A DNA stretch of 64,000 nucleotides from Pterobdella sp. o SKG-2022. Taxonomy: Eukaryota; Annelida; Clitellata; Hirudinida; Piscicolidae. Each line of letters begins with the position of its first letter. Position 1 is the stretch's first letter. The stretch covers positions 10,057,868 to 10,121,867 of the forward strand of contig OZ038322.1 of the NCBI GenBank assembly GCA_964035795.1, read 5' to 3'. Below are positions 26,401 through 38,100 of the stretch, in pieces. The notes beneath the pieces were generated by a model, which was not told the origin of the DNA, did no database searches, and saw nothing but the letters and a program-made list of their open reading frames with translations. Both the position numbers and the translations under genes were made by a program.

Positions 26401-29400
26401 TTTGATGTTTGTAAGTTTTGATGTGTGATTGTTGTATGAGGTGTATTGTCGGTGGCCTTTTAGGTAGTTGGTCAGGAATTTGATTATTGTTGTAGGAATG
26501 TGGGTGTTGTGTATTTTGTGGATGAGTTGGTGGATGTTGACCGTGTCGAATTCTTTGGTCATGTCTAGGGCGGTGAGTAATGTTCTACGGGGGTTTTTTT
26601 TTATTGAAACCAGTGTGTATAGTGTTATTGATTTGGTGTAGGGCTGTGGTGGTGGAGTGTGCGGCTCGGAAGCCGTATTGGGGTGTTGGGAGGATTATAT
26701 TAGTGGTGATGTGTGGGAGGATGATTTTTTCTAGAGTTTTTGCTATGGGAGAGAGTAGGGCTATTGGTCTGTATGAAGAGGGAAGAGAAGGCTTTTGCTG
26801 GGTTTGGCGATGGGGATGATTTTGGAGGTTTTCCATATTTAGGGTATGGTTTTTGTGTTGATTGTGATGTTGTAGAGGCTGGTTAGGTGTTTGGTGGCTA
26901 TTGGTCCTAGGTGTTAGAGATGTTGGATGTTGATATTGTCTGGTTCTGAGGAGTTGTTATTTTTAGATTGTGCTTTTCCCATTTCTGTTTTTTGTGTTGT
27001 TAAATGAGGGGGGTGATGTGTTGGTTGAGTGTGGGTAGTGAGGGATCTTTGTTATTGAGGGTTCTGATGTGGTTTCGTTTCGATATGAGTGTAGTGATAC
27101 TTTCGGGGAGTGGGGTGTGGGTGGGTTTTATTATTCCTTTAAGGATATTTATTCGGTCTGATGTGAGTATGGTGTTTGTGATGAGGTTGTTAGCTGTGTG
27201 GGGGTCTTCGTCGAGAGGGGTGTTTTTGAGCGTGTGTTCTGTGTTTGGTGAATTGGGACCAGTTGGCTTTCTTGTAGTTAGTGAGAGTTCTTAGGGGTTT
27301 AGTTGTGGGTATTTTGTATTTGTTTTTGAATGTGATGAGGATGGGAAGATGGTCGGAGTTCAAGGCTTTAAGTGTTTTCCAAGTGAGGTTGGCTGATATT
27401 GTGGTGTCTGCTGTGGTGACGTCGGGGGAGGTGGGTTGTTGATTTGGGTTGAATGGTAGTCGGGTGGGAGTGTTTTGGTTGAGAATGATGTGGTTTGAAT
27501 TGAGGATGAGTGAGGTTATGAGTTAGCCTCTGTGGTCCGTGAAAGGATAGTGCCATGTTTGTGAGTGGGCGTTAAAGTCACCCGTGATTATGAAATTGGG
27601 AAGGCTTGTGAGGTTGATGAAGAAGTTGGTGATTGAGTTGTCTATGTTGTTGGTGTTGGGTGGGATGTAGACGTTTGAAATGTATAGATTGGTGTGTTTG
27701 AGATGTATTTTTGTTGTGATGAGTTTGATGTTGTTTGTGATCAGGTATGTGGGAGTGGGGATTTGTGAGTAGGTTATGTTGTTGATGTAGGTTAGCAGAC
27801 CTCCACTTTTTTGGGATGAGGGTTTGTTTAGGCTAATGGCTGAGAAGTTAGGGATATGTGGGGTTTTTTGTTTGCTGTTGAGGTTAGATTCTTGTAGTGT
27901 GATAATGTGTATTTTTTGTTTGTTTATTAGGTGGGTGAGCTCAGTTGTTTTCTTGGTGATTGAGTATTATGTTGATATTGTTTGGTGTTGTTAAAGGGGG
28001 AGTTGGTCGGTTTTGGGTGGTTGATTTGGTTTGTCGACGTGTGTGGAGGGTTTTTTGTGTTAGCTTGTGTATGTGGGGAGGAGTTTTTGGGGTAGGGATT
28101 TGATGTGTGTGACATATGAATGAGGGTGAGTAGGATTTGAGTTTGATGTGTGAGCATTTGAGGTGAATCTAGTGAGGGGTGGTATGATTGCATTGGATGG
28201 AGGTTTGATATGAGGTGATTTTATGTGTACATATAGAACAGTACCACATGGGCCCCGGGTTGCTTTCCACATCTTCTGCGAGAAACAGCTGAGCCTTTTT
28301 CCACCAGTCCGGGTCTTGGTGGGGGCAGGCCATAAAAAATATGGCCTGATTTGAGGTCCTCCTTTTGAAGAGAGAGAGGACGAGGGGTGTTGAGGCATTT
28401 GGTCCTCTTGAGAACACATCCCGACCACGTGTAGGCCTGCCTCTCTCGGGAAATACTTTGCACTCTATGTAACCACTGGGTTCACAAACGCTGTAGTGGC
28501 CTAAAAAGCAAATTGGCTTCTGCCATAAACTTCAAATTTAAGGCGTGTTTAGATCCGTGAGTTAGTGATGTTGATTATAAGGCCGTTGAACTTGATGGAA
28601 ATGAATATGAAGTGATTAACCCTTTTTTTTATCAAGGAGATAAGATTAGTGCTGGTGGTGAAGCTGAAGCTAGTTTTATTGCCCGTTTAAGGTCTGGTTG
28701 GGAGAGTTTTAGGGTATTGTTACCTCTGTTAGCCAGTCGGGTCATTTCATTTAAAAAAAAAGGGCGTTTATATGCTGCTTGCGTCAGAAGTGTTATGGTT
28801 TATGGTAGTGAGACTTGGCCTCTTAAGGGGAAAGATATTGATAAAATATCCAGAGCTGATAAGATGATGATCAGGTGGATGTGCAATGTAAGCTTAAAGG
28901 ATGGTAGATCATAAGAAGAATTGAGGGACAGACTGGAAATTCCAGACATCATTGGGGTGCTTCGCAAAAATAGACTGAGATGGTTTGGGCATGTAATGAG
29001 GAAGGATGATGGTAACCCAGCATGTGCTTGCAAGCAAGTCGTGGTAGAGGGTAAGCGAGAATAAGGTAGAACAAGAAAAACACGGTCCCAATTAATAAGC
29101 AACGATCTTAGAAAAATGAAACTCAATCCTGAACTTGCTTAAGACCGTAGATTGTGGAGAAGAGCCATTATGAGACCCCGTCCAACCCCTGTTAGCATGT
29201 AAACGGACGCAAAATGATGATGATGAAACTTATAATGATATTTAACCCAGTAAGTTTCAAACTAGCAGTGAGGAAATTTCTGAATCCATTTATAAAAAAG
29301 TATAGTTTTGTGTAAATTTTCAGTTACCTTAATTTCAGAATAATTAAAGATTAAAAATTAGTTTTCAAGGTGATAAAACTCTATTAATTTATTTTTATAA

Positions 29401-30664
29401 TAAGTAGTTATTACGTTAAGTTTCTTTCAAGCTAACGCCAATAGTAACAGGCTGCTTTTCATTATAATCTTTTTAACAGTAGCTTTTGGCAACAGATTGA
29501 TATCATAAAAAATTATTCAACAATGTTCAACGTCGATTTATGAGAGAATTTTAGTATATATACTAAGCAAAATCAGCTAGAATTTTCCGTACGTATAGCC
29601 TTACCACAAAACGTTATTATGATAATGTTTAGCTTATAGAGAATTGTAGTTTGATCGTTTCCTATATAAGTTCATTGAAAGCTTTTAGTCAAGGAAATTA
29701 AACAAATTTAAAAAATATTTTGGAAAAAATACAAAAATCGCTTATATGAACTATATGAATAATAAAATATTGTATTCTCAAAGAACTTCCGTAGAACTTT
29801 CATATTTCTAAAATGACTAAAAAGTATTTTATATATTTATAGTGGCTTCCTCTGGCGCTGTATAAATTTTTTTCTTTTATTTGATTATTTGTCTATTTTC
29901 AATGTTATTGAGGAGCTAGCATTATTATTATTATTATTATTATTCATAATATTAATTAAAATTTTCAGTTCTTTTCTGTCTTTTAATTTCTCTCTTCTCC
30001 TCTGGATTGGTGCACAGAGTTTGCGTTACAACATGGTATGTTTCAAAAAATTTTCGGTTTTCATCATTTTAGTATGTATATAAGACAGCAAAAATTGAAA
30101 GAATAGAAAAAAATGTTAATAGAATTGTTTTTGACTTTTCGAGCTAATTATAATCTTACTCGCACTTTTCTAATTCCTCTTTTATTTTAGTTTTAGTATT
30201 TTCTGGTCAAAAAAATAAACTGGGAACAAAAGAGATTTTTAAAATTACATAGTTTGGAAAAAGATGAAATTTCCTTAGTTCTAACCAAGCGTCCATTAAT
30301 GCTTTTTGTTTCTCCGTAATCGTTATTTTGTTAGAATGTATAATTTTCATGGTAGTCTCCTGTAGTGTAATCCCCCAACGCTTATGAAAAGCTTTGTGTC
30401 AAAAATAATTCTTTGAAGTTTGGCTTTCAATCAGATAAATATAATGTTACATTTCCAAAATATTGTATGGAAGTTAAATAATATTACAATTATTTTTTGT
30501 TTTTTTCTATTTACTATGTTTTAACGTTATATAAACCAAACACCAGTTTCATATTTTCGGCCATTCATCTCTACTACATCAACTCGCTATCATTGTCGGA
30601 GTACTCTACACCAGTGAGCACGGTGCCACCTCCCACAAATAAGTCTTCAAAGAAGAGAAATTAA
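23493..30664 (+). CDS. KRTCAP2: KRTCAP2, oligosaccharyltransferase (OST-A) subunit
   Basis: KRTCAP2 is a small ER membrane protein that ties the STT3A oligosaccharyltransferase to the translocon for co-translational N-glycosylation. Exons: 23493-23496 (only ATGG), 23581-23651, 23735-23821, 23882-23945, 29969-30035 and 30547-30664; phases agree, giving 136 residues, the same as the human protein. Signatures: LLTFAGMQ, SSNEWMTIFGGFLGSLLF, NFENFVFGKGFQAQLVPE, LFSSGLVHRVCVTTC, HLYYIN, and a C-terminal KSSKKRN basic motif typical of ER membrane proteins. Hydrophobic segments fall near residues 5-25, 42-56, 77-95 and 97-108. Intron 4 (23946-29968) is 6 kb because of two nested LINEs. A poly(A) signal is at 30850. 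The 4-base first coding exon is set by the strong GTAATT donor and the CAG acceptor restoring MAVLATS. Confidence 0.93.
24260..25157 (+). mobile_element. LINE copy B, left half (interrupted)
   Basis: Same family as LINE copy A. Visible pieces: [71 protein letters not shown] and [10 protein letters not shown], with stops and frameshifts between. It breaks inside the Cys-rich finger (GVCFKGVGVSSILC), where element C is inserted. It is 5'-truncated: no endonuclease. A 9-base direct repeat CTTATAATG just before it (24251-24259) and after the right half (29229-29237) is a candidate target-site duplication in KRTCAP2 intron 4. Confidence 0.85.
25146..25157 (+). repeat. Target-site duplication of element C, left copy
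   Basis: ATACTTTGCACT occurs here and again at 28453-28464, directly flanking element C. Removing the insert plus one copy rejoins the Cys-rich finger of LINE B in frame. Confidence 0.85.
25158..28452 (-). mobile_element. Jockey/CR1-type LINE (element C) inserted in LINE copy B
   Basis: About 3.3 kb on the minus strand. From its 5' end (28452): a short ORF with a 2A-like octapeptide at 28273-28250 followed by a Cys/His finger (WYCSICTHKI...IQCNH), then an APE endonuclease remnant with the motif FIITGDFNAHSQTWH around 27590-27545, then a reverse transcriptase with SYRPIALLSPIAKTLEKI (about 26775), YGFRAAHSTTTAL, FDTVNIHQLIHKI, GVPQGGVLSPTLF and the catalytic YADDISITSS (about 26300), and a C-terminal region to 25519. 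The left end is a T-run at 25157-25166, the poly(A) tail of a minus-strand insert. Several frameshifts and stops, so it is not active. Its T/G-rich plus strand (C/A-rich minus) contrasts sharply with the AT-rich host DNA. Confidence 0.9.
28250..28273 (-). other. 2A-like ribosome-skipping peptide in element C
   Basis: The minus strand encodes DVESNPGP, an exact match to the D-x-E-x-N-P-G-P 2A motif, preceded by a hydrophobic/charged run (KKAQLFLAE) as in known 2A sequences. It lies about 49 residues into the frame opening at 28417, and the next codon starts the Cys/His finger. 2A-like sequences are known near the N-terminus of some APE-type LINE proteins, where skipping releases a short leader. 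Confidence 0.8.
28453..28464 (+). repeat. Target-site duplication of element C, right copy
   Basis: Second copy of ATACTTTGCACT; partner of 25146-25157. Confidence 0.85.
28465..29228 (+). mobile_element. LINE copy B, right half
   Basis: Continues the finger broken at 25157 (CNHWVHKRCSG), then ISAGGEAEASFIARLRSGWE, LYAACVRSVMVYGSETWP, IDKISRADKMMIRWMC, a [18 protein letters not shown] block, and ends with an ATGATGATGA tail at 29216-29226. Stops and frameshifts are present. The order of blocks is the same as in LINE copy A. Confidence 0.85.
29921..29944. repeat. (ATT)n microsatellite
   Basis: Eight ATT units in KRTCAP2 intron 4, about 25 bases before the exon 5 acceptor. Confidence 0.95.
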
Positions 30665-31426
30665 TCAATGCCCTATCGCACTTTTATTTGATTGCTTGTC
30701 TATTTGTGCGTGAATTCATTATTCCGATAATTGCTTCAGTTGTTTTTTTTTTCAATTACGTGCGTAATTTATAGCTTAGTCACCATCGAAAGAACTTAAG
30801 CAAAAAATTTTGAAGTAAATTATCAATTAATTTCTGTTATATTTATTGGAATAAAGTTTTGTTTTGTTTCTTTTGTTATATTCGACTTTTAAAACTACTG
30901 TAAAATATATCTTAATAAGAAATAGTTTGAAGATAAGGCAAATTCATCGAGCAATTGTAAATCAATGAAAAAGGCAAAACAAAATCAAACCAGTATACAT
31001 TCCCAAAAAGACAATTTAATCTGTCAATTTTATGAAGAAATAATGGTTTCATAACACTGATTTGGTTTGACTTGAAGTTTCACTACTGTGTTTCGGGAAA
31101 AAATGACTGCATGAGCATTGGAGCTTCAGAGACCATTCATGCGCTGCCAGCCACTTTACCGCAACAATCTCTTACTTATTCATCCATGTTACCTGCCCAT
31201 CCGTTTTATTCATTCACCCATACTTTTCTCTAAACATCCATCCATAAATTCAGCTTTTTTATTTATTCTTTACCAATTCTTTTTTGTATTGTTTTCGATT
31301 TTTTACTTTCAATCCCATAGATGTCAAATCTATATCGATCCTCTCGTAATTAACCTGCCCATGAATTTTGACAATTTCTATCTACTGACTGTATTCATTT
31401 ACTGACTTTTCCAAAATCCACGTTAA

Positions 31427-31521
31427 AATGAATATTATTTTAGAACACTAGTTAGTTTATTAAGATAAAGAAAAGCTTCGTATCTTAATAAACTAACTAG
31501 TTTTCTGAAATTATATTCATT
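31427..31521. mobile_element. Palindromic MITE, family 2 (copy 1)
   Basis: Arms 31427-31466 and 31482-31521 are near-perfect reverse complements (for example CTAGTTAGTTTATTAAGAT against ATCTTAATAAACTAACTAG), around a 15-base loop with GAAAAGCTTCGT. About 95 bases, non-coding. Confidence 0.75.
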
Positions 31522-32072
31522 CCTTCACTATTATGAAAAAATAAAACTCTTATTAAACATATAAAACAAGTATATTTTGGTGTATTTTGTATTAATTCTC
31601 TATATAATAGATTGACGCTCGAGGACACGTATAATCAGATTGTCATGTAATGCCATTACGTTTAATCGAATTATCTGGGCGTCATATTTCCTTTTTTGCA
31701 TCACCATTATTTAGTTTCAGGATAAGTAACATTTTTCTTTTTATCTTCCAATTAATTTTAACAATAGATTTTTGCTTTTGTTCAAGTTTTTGTTTCTTAG
31801 TTTAAGATATGGTTAAATAAATTGTTGAAGTCTAGCCGGTTCGTCGTGTGCTAATCCCTAACAAAATATTTGCTTAATGCATGTGTATAAGCTTACTATG
31901 CCGGCGGTCAAACACAACTTGAAAACATGGACAAAAATTTAAACAGAGAATTATTTTGAAACAATTACACCAGTTTTTAAAAGTATTCGAGACACAACTT
32001 AAATAAAACATATTAGACAATTTTCTTGACACATTTCTTTGTTTGAGCGTGTAAGTAGTACCGAATTTAGCC

Positions 32073-32101
32073 TGCCACCGGGGAGATCAAATGCGGTGGC
32101 A
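32073..32101. other. GC-rich stem-loop
   Basis: TGCCACCG at 32073-32080 pairs perfectly with CGGTGGCA at 32094-32101 across a 13-base loop. It stands out because the surroundings are AT-rich. No known RNA family or terminator type is recognised. Confidence 0.4.
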
Positions 32102-32241
32102 CACATTTCCCAAGGGCTGTTTCTAATTTTTTCTCTAAATGCTGCTCATTTTACATGAAAGTGCTGTATTATTTTTCTCTGTTTTGTTCAGTAAATTAAT
32201 TCTCAATAATCAAACTTATGATTTTTTCAAAAGCCAAACCG

Positions 32242-32360
32242 TAAAATGAATATAATTTCAGAACACTAGTAAGTTTATTAAGATACGAAGCTTTTCGTTA
32301 ACAACGTAAAATTTTCAAGTATGAGAAACCGTTTTATAATAAATCTAAAATTATATTCAA
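32242..32360. mobile_element. MITE family 2 (copy 2)
   Basis: Shares TAAAATGAATATAATTTCAG, AACACTAGT.AGTTTATTAAGATA and the core ACGAAGCTTTTCGT (32285-32298) with the copy at 31427. The right end AAATTATATTCA complements the left TGAATATAATTT. The interior is longer and the right arm mostly lost. Confidence 0.65.
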
Positions 32361-33876
32361 ACTTCTTATGATGGCTTATTTTTGAAACTTTTGCAACGTT
32401 AGTCAAATTAATTATTTACCTTCCATTAATTTTTATTGAATTTCAATAGTCAAATAATTCGACTTTGATATTCAAAATAATATGATGAAAAAATATAAAA
32501 TCTTTTTGAAATTAGGTTTTCGAAACCTTCATTTCGATTTAATTTTCATTTGCCTTCAAGGGTGTAAAACGTTTTTCTATCAAGTTTTATTGAACTTTAA
32601 ATGCTCAAAAAATTTTCAAAAAAATAATTCCAATGGCATTTTATTTTTTTCAAAATAAACTCAAAGTTCAAAGATGAATTGATATTCACGAAAATAAATC
32701 AGCCTATCTTTACACTCTTGGACGATTTACCAAACTTTAACAAAGTCAAACGTTGAGTATGTGAGTTTTTTTAAACAAAAGTTATTTTAATCTCATGCAT
32801 CAGAAACCATACAATAACTATTGTTTCTTTATGTATGTGCATATAGTTATTTCTGCATATTTCTTACGCTGCTATATAAACACGGGTGGAGTATGTGTGA
32901 GGGAACTAACGTTTAAACGACAAGTTCGTGCCGTAGAAATTATTGGAATGAGAATATTAGACATATCTTGATTATTCAAATTTAATAGAAGCTTTCAAAT
33001 TGAAGCAGACCGAGTAAAGCTCTGGGGGAATATAAACGGACGCTACTAGTGCGATTGAGAAGAAATTTCTTTCCCATAACGAAAAAGGTATTCATTAATT
33101 TTTAGTGTTGAAACTGAAATATATTTCAAATTAGTTTCAATGAAAAATAATTCTATTTTTATATATTAAGTAGATGCAATCGTAAGCCTTTACGACCATT
33201 ATTCAGACTCTTTACACCATTATGTAACGTATAATTTAGTATTAAATTCCTAATGTTGTTTTTCACTTTTTTTTCGTCTATTTTACACATCTATTTTTTT
33301 TGAAATCTTATTTCAAATACAGAGTTTCCATCTCGATCAAGTTCTTTTGGAACAAAAACTTTATAGTAGCACGTTATAAACAATTAGATCTACAAGAACT
33401 TGCAAATAATAATTTTTATTATCCTAATATTTGCTTGGGTCGGCAATATGTTTTCACTAAAAATACCCACACAAGATTTTACCGTGAAAACATGCACTAT
33501 GAAGTTATTAAAATGATTAATAGGCAGTGTTAAGTGAATTATAAAACAGCTCTAACTAATTATAAAAAACACGGTTCCATTAATCATCTAGTTAATAAAG
33601 ATAGGCCGTCAACGGTAGTAGCCTGATCAAAAGCTTTTAAAAAATTTTTTTAAATATATTAATATGCAATTGAAATTGAAAAAACACAGACAATGTCTCC
33701 AAATAACACATCAAAATAATGCCATAAACATGTCACTAAGGAAGAAATCAGTTTTTTAGGCTGCAACTTGGTGTTTTTAAATATGCTCACTGCATACCTT
33801 TTTGTATTTTCCCAAGTTTTTTTTAAATATTTTTTTAGGAAATTATAGAATGTGAATATTTCTGTTTTTGATTGTT

Positions 33877-33878
<2 letters not shown>

Positions 33879-33904
<26 letters not shown>
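33879..33904. repeat. (ATT)n microsatellite
   Basis: Uninterrupted TTA/ATT run in the gene-poor region. Confidence 0.9.
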
Positions 33905-33907
<3 letters not shown>

Positions 33908-35134
33908 GAAAAAATTGTTTTTCATTAATAATTTCAAAACTCCAGTAGAATATTTATAAGAATTTAAGTATTTCAATAGGTCATTATTAGTTTAGACAAT
34001 TTTCATGTTGTTTCAGTTCAATTAATTACAAAAAAGTTCCTACAAAAGTGAGATGCTTTAATTGCAAAATCTTTCCGCAATACCTTTACTTTAGACTCCA
34101 ACATAAAAACTATCATTTCGTTTCAAACTTTTTCAAAACTTTTTCTCATATACATTCATCATTTTTGAGTTTTAATTTTTTCTTCAATTTATATTTTTTA
34201 TTTTTTGATCGAAATCCTTGCAACATTCTTCATACGACCTGTATCTATTAATTCACTTTTCAATACTCCATTAGCAAGCATTTTTCCAAGCATTTGAAAC
34301 CTTCACAACCAATATTTAGATTTATGCTTGATTTGTATTATTTATTTACAGTTCTATAATTAGATTTTAAATAATCTTAAGTTACTTTTTGAAAGGTGAT
34401 GTGAACAAAAGACTGAAAAATTTTTATGAAAAATGGTTCTAATTTTTTAAAACTGTTGAATATATGATAAAAACACAAGAGTATTTTGAAAAAATCAAAG
34501 ATATATAAAAATAAGAACGTTAAAAATAAGTTGAGTATGAAATTTGAAGCGGGACCTCGAAAATTATCAAAACCTTCTTTGTTTTCTTCCTCGGTTTTTT
34601 TCGCCAGATCATTCATTACTTGTCTTCTCTTTTCCACTTCAACATCAAAACTGTCAAATATCTTCAAAAGTTCTCACTACAAATCATTTTACCAAGCCTC
34701 GTCTCTTCTTTTCATATTCATCTTGTCTCTACCTCTTGCCAACTGCAAATCTATATGGTGGTGAGTGTTTGAGTTTTATTATCATTTGTTATAAAGGTTT
34801 CACTACATTTTATCATAATAGTTTTATCACTTTGAAGAGCGCATGAGTTTTTGTGAGTCATTTTATGGCTTCAAAAAATAAGCCGGATTTGAAATTTCGT
34901 TGTTTATATTTCTGAAGAGTTTTAGCTTTATGACCTTAAGTATTCAATATATTCTGATTAGATCAAAATTATTTCGACTTCAAGTGATTCTCTCAAACAC
35001 ATTAAGAAGCGAGAAGAATGTTTATAAATACAATCGAAGTTGTTTTAGATGTTTATATTGTGCCGCTTTCAAACGCAAACTTATCTCCGGTGGTCATTTC
35101 TCAACGCCTAAATGGATAAATGCGTATATTTTCT

Positions 35135-35185
35135 GATAGCTAGCATAATCCCTGAAGGATAGCTAGAATAATCCCTGAAGGATAG
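35135..35185. repeat. 23-base tandem duplication
   Basis: The unit GATAGCTAGMATAATCCCTGAAG (M = C in copy 1, A in copy 2) is present twice in direct repeat (35135-35157, 35158-35180), followed by the first five bases of a third copy. One mismatch between copies, so it is a fairly recent duplication. Confidence 0.9.
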
Positions 35186-38100
35186 TAGGAAAGAATTAAT
35201 TATTAAGACTCTATTAGATAATAATGTTTTTTCAAGGGTTCTATTTCGTCTGAAACTAAAAGCAATTCGGAAAGTTGATAAAAAACTAGCAAAAAATAAT
35301 TGAAGCAAGAAATATTTGAAAGGTGTGTATAGACTTTTTACGCTTGATTGAAAGGTTCGCAAACACTTCGAAACATTGGCATATGATTAAGTAATGCTGT
35401 TATATTAAAGTTTTTGAAAAGACATTCTGTTTTATTGAAGGAACTGCCAGGGAAGATAATTTGCAATATTTCCATGTATACTCGAAATCAACTATTAAAA
35501 TCTTAGATATTTTTTAATACGTAAAAAAAATTCAACATTAAACTTGCGAATGTGAGACGATAACGGCTTGATGGATGAACAAACGAAAGTGAAGGAAGAT
35601 AAATGATAAATACAGAGGTCATGAACAAGATTCAATTGATTCAAAGAATTTTAATAAATAATCCCATCATCGGTTTTATTCATACTATATTTTTTTATAT
35701 TAAACAAACTTGCTGGTTTTTATATTTGCATGAGATGTGTGCTCAATATATAAAAAAGTGAGGACTGACGTGAATGTTTGATAGATGTGCATTTAGTGAA
35801 GTACATCAAAAGATGAGTGGATAAAAAATATATTCTTTTTAAATGTATTATCGTTTTTATTATAATTTATGTATATTTGATGGATGTGTTTTGTATTTTT
35901 ATAACAAAAATATTCTCTCAGACAAGCTTGTTTGATAATTTTTTCGTTCGATGATTAAATATGATCTTTTTTTACATAAACATCATCAAAATGAAAATCT
36001 TGAATTAAATGATAAAAATCAGATGAGTCTTTACCAAGAACTTGCGATAATTTTCGAAAATATATGATTGAATTGAGCGCAAATGCGTAAAACAAACGTT
36101 TAGCTAGGTTGAAATGACTCAATGGCGAACAACGTCCTCTTGTAGAGCTGTCCGAGACTCTTATGAAGAAATCTTTATTATTTCTCAAAAAAAACTTCAA
36201 AGTTTTTATTATTCTTCTCAAAAATTTCAAGGCTTTTGTGGAATTATATGTTTTAAAATGCTTTTTTGCTTAACATTCTAGAAACGTCAAGTGTTATCTA
36301 TTTCTTATAAATCCCCTTAAATCAAAAAGGAATAGGGTTTTCAAAAATATTTTTAATAAACAAACACATGTGGAAGTTGAAAGATCCTAGTTAAAAGAAA
36401 AAATAAAAAGATTTGGAAACAAATCTAGATGAAATTGGCAAAAAAGATAAGAAAAGCTTTAAAAAGGTTGTGAACAATTGACATTTATAAACCTATCCGA
36501 AAATCTTTGCAAAATTCATGCACAGATAATATATCCGATATATATCCTAGAAGTGAAAAATTCTATTTTTGAAAATTTTATTTTTTTTATCACAAAATTC
36601 ATAAAAAGTTTTGTTCCTAACATTTCTTATAAATCGTGTTGAATTTTGAATGAAAACAAACTTTAACACATTATAAAAAGTTAGAATATAAAAAGCTCAC
36701 GACCTGGAACATAAACAGTTATATCGAAAGTTTCTTCAGATAAGCTATAAAATATCAACCTATTTATTTATAATTATGTTCCGATTATGCAAATTTTCAC
36801 TTTTCTATATAATTCCACCATTTTCCGCTATTTTTTGAGTATTATAACTACAAAATATACAACTTTCATTACAAAGAATAACTGGCATTAAAGCGGGGAA
36901 GATCCTACAGAGATTTACATCAACTAATCTCTCCTTTAATATCTTTGACAAAATTGTTCTTTTGTAAGTGTTCCACAACTGAAATTTCCCACTTATATAA
37001 CCACTTGAGAATATTTAAAACGAGTTGAAACTAATAAGCCTATTTTTTCTCATATATCCGCCTTTATTGTTTGTTTCGTCTTGAATAGGCTTTGCAAAAT
37101 AGCTCACCAGAAAAAATGCATTATATTTTCAAGATTTAGATTTATCCCGACATTAGTGTGATAAAAAAATTGATCTAACATTTTTCAAAAATTAATTTTA
37201 AAGCTTATGAGTTAAAGTTCAAACAAGTGATTTATCTCCATTTCCTAGATATAAATTCTCAACCACTCTTCATAAGCCCATACGAGCGTTTTATGCGAAG
37301 CTTTGAATGTATTTATTTCTCAGACATTTTCCGCTAGTTTGCCTTAAAATTACATGGGTCAAACGATGGGTTACAAGAGGAATAAATAGTAGGTAATAGT
37401 GCCCCATCAATTATAGAGCAAGAGTTTAAAATCTCCCTGAGTCTCAAGATAGCCATATCTACTCACAAACACGCCGTGAGGTGCTTGTAAATGTACGAAG
37501 TTATGCCTCTTTAGTGCCCACAAAAAGCATTTCGAAATCTTAGATAAACATAAATGACCAAAAAATTCGTTATTTGAAAAACAAATTGTGGACAAGAGAG
37601 TAACAAATGCTAAATCAATTAGGTGAGCAAGGTTGTGATGTTCGTTGAGAGCTTTACAACCACATGCTTTCAGCACTTGTGAATGTGTGAAAAAGTTTCA
37701 ATAGTGTTTTACGAAAGGAGGTTTGCTGAAAATCTAAAATAAAAAAGTAAAAAAATATAATTTTTTCAATGAAACTGCTTTGCATGAAATAATATTAAAG
37801 ACATCGTCAACTACTAGTTTAAAAATGTGGCTTTAAAACACGATTAAATTTTAAATTAATAAAAAATAATTTTAAATGAAATAGAAATACTTGTAAGACT
37901 AATGAAAGGCGCTCACCATGGCGGTTTTGTGACCCGATTTTGTAGATTAATTGTTGCGTCAAAATACAACATCTCCCCTTGATTAATTAAAACTTTTAAC
38001 TTTTGGTTTCACTTTGTTGCACATAGAATATTTAAACATCTGTCTTTCAACGTTTGTATTTTGAGTATGAAACATTCAATTTTGAAAAAATATTTTCTGC

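Noticed and set aside
25736..27294. Plus-strand open frames at 25736, 26580 and 27004 as host genes
   Set aside because: They are antisense of the LINE element C reverse transcriptase and endonuclease; Val/Gly/Trp-rich shadow translations.
31118..31405. 95-codon plus-strand frame (MELQRPFMRC...)
   Set aside because: Pyrimidine-rich DNA with no family similarity, no coherent splice context and a strand-biased composition that explains the open frame.
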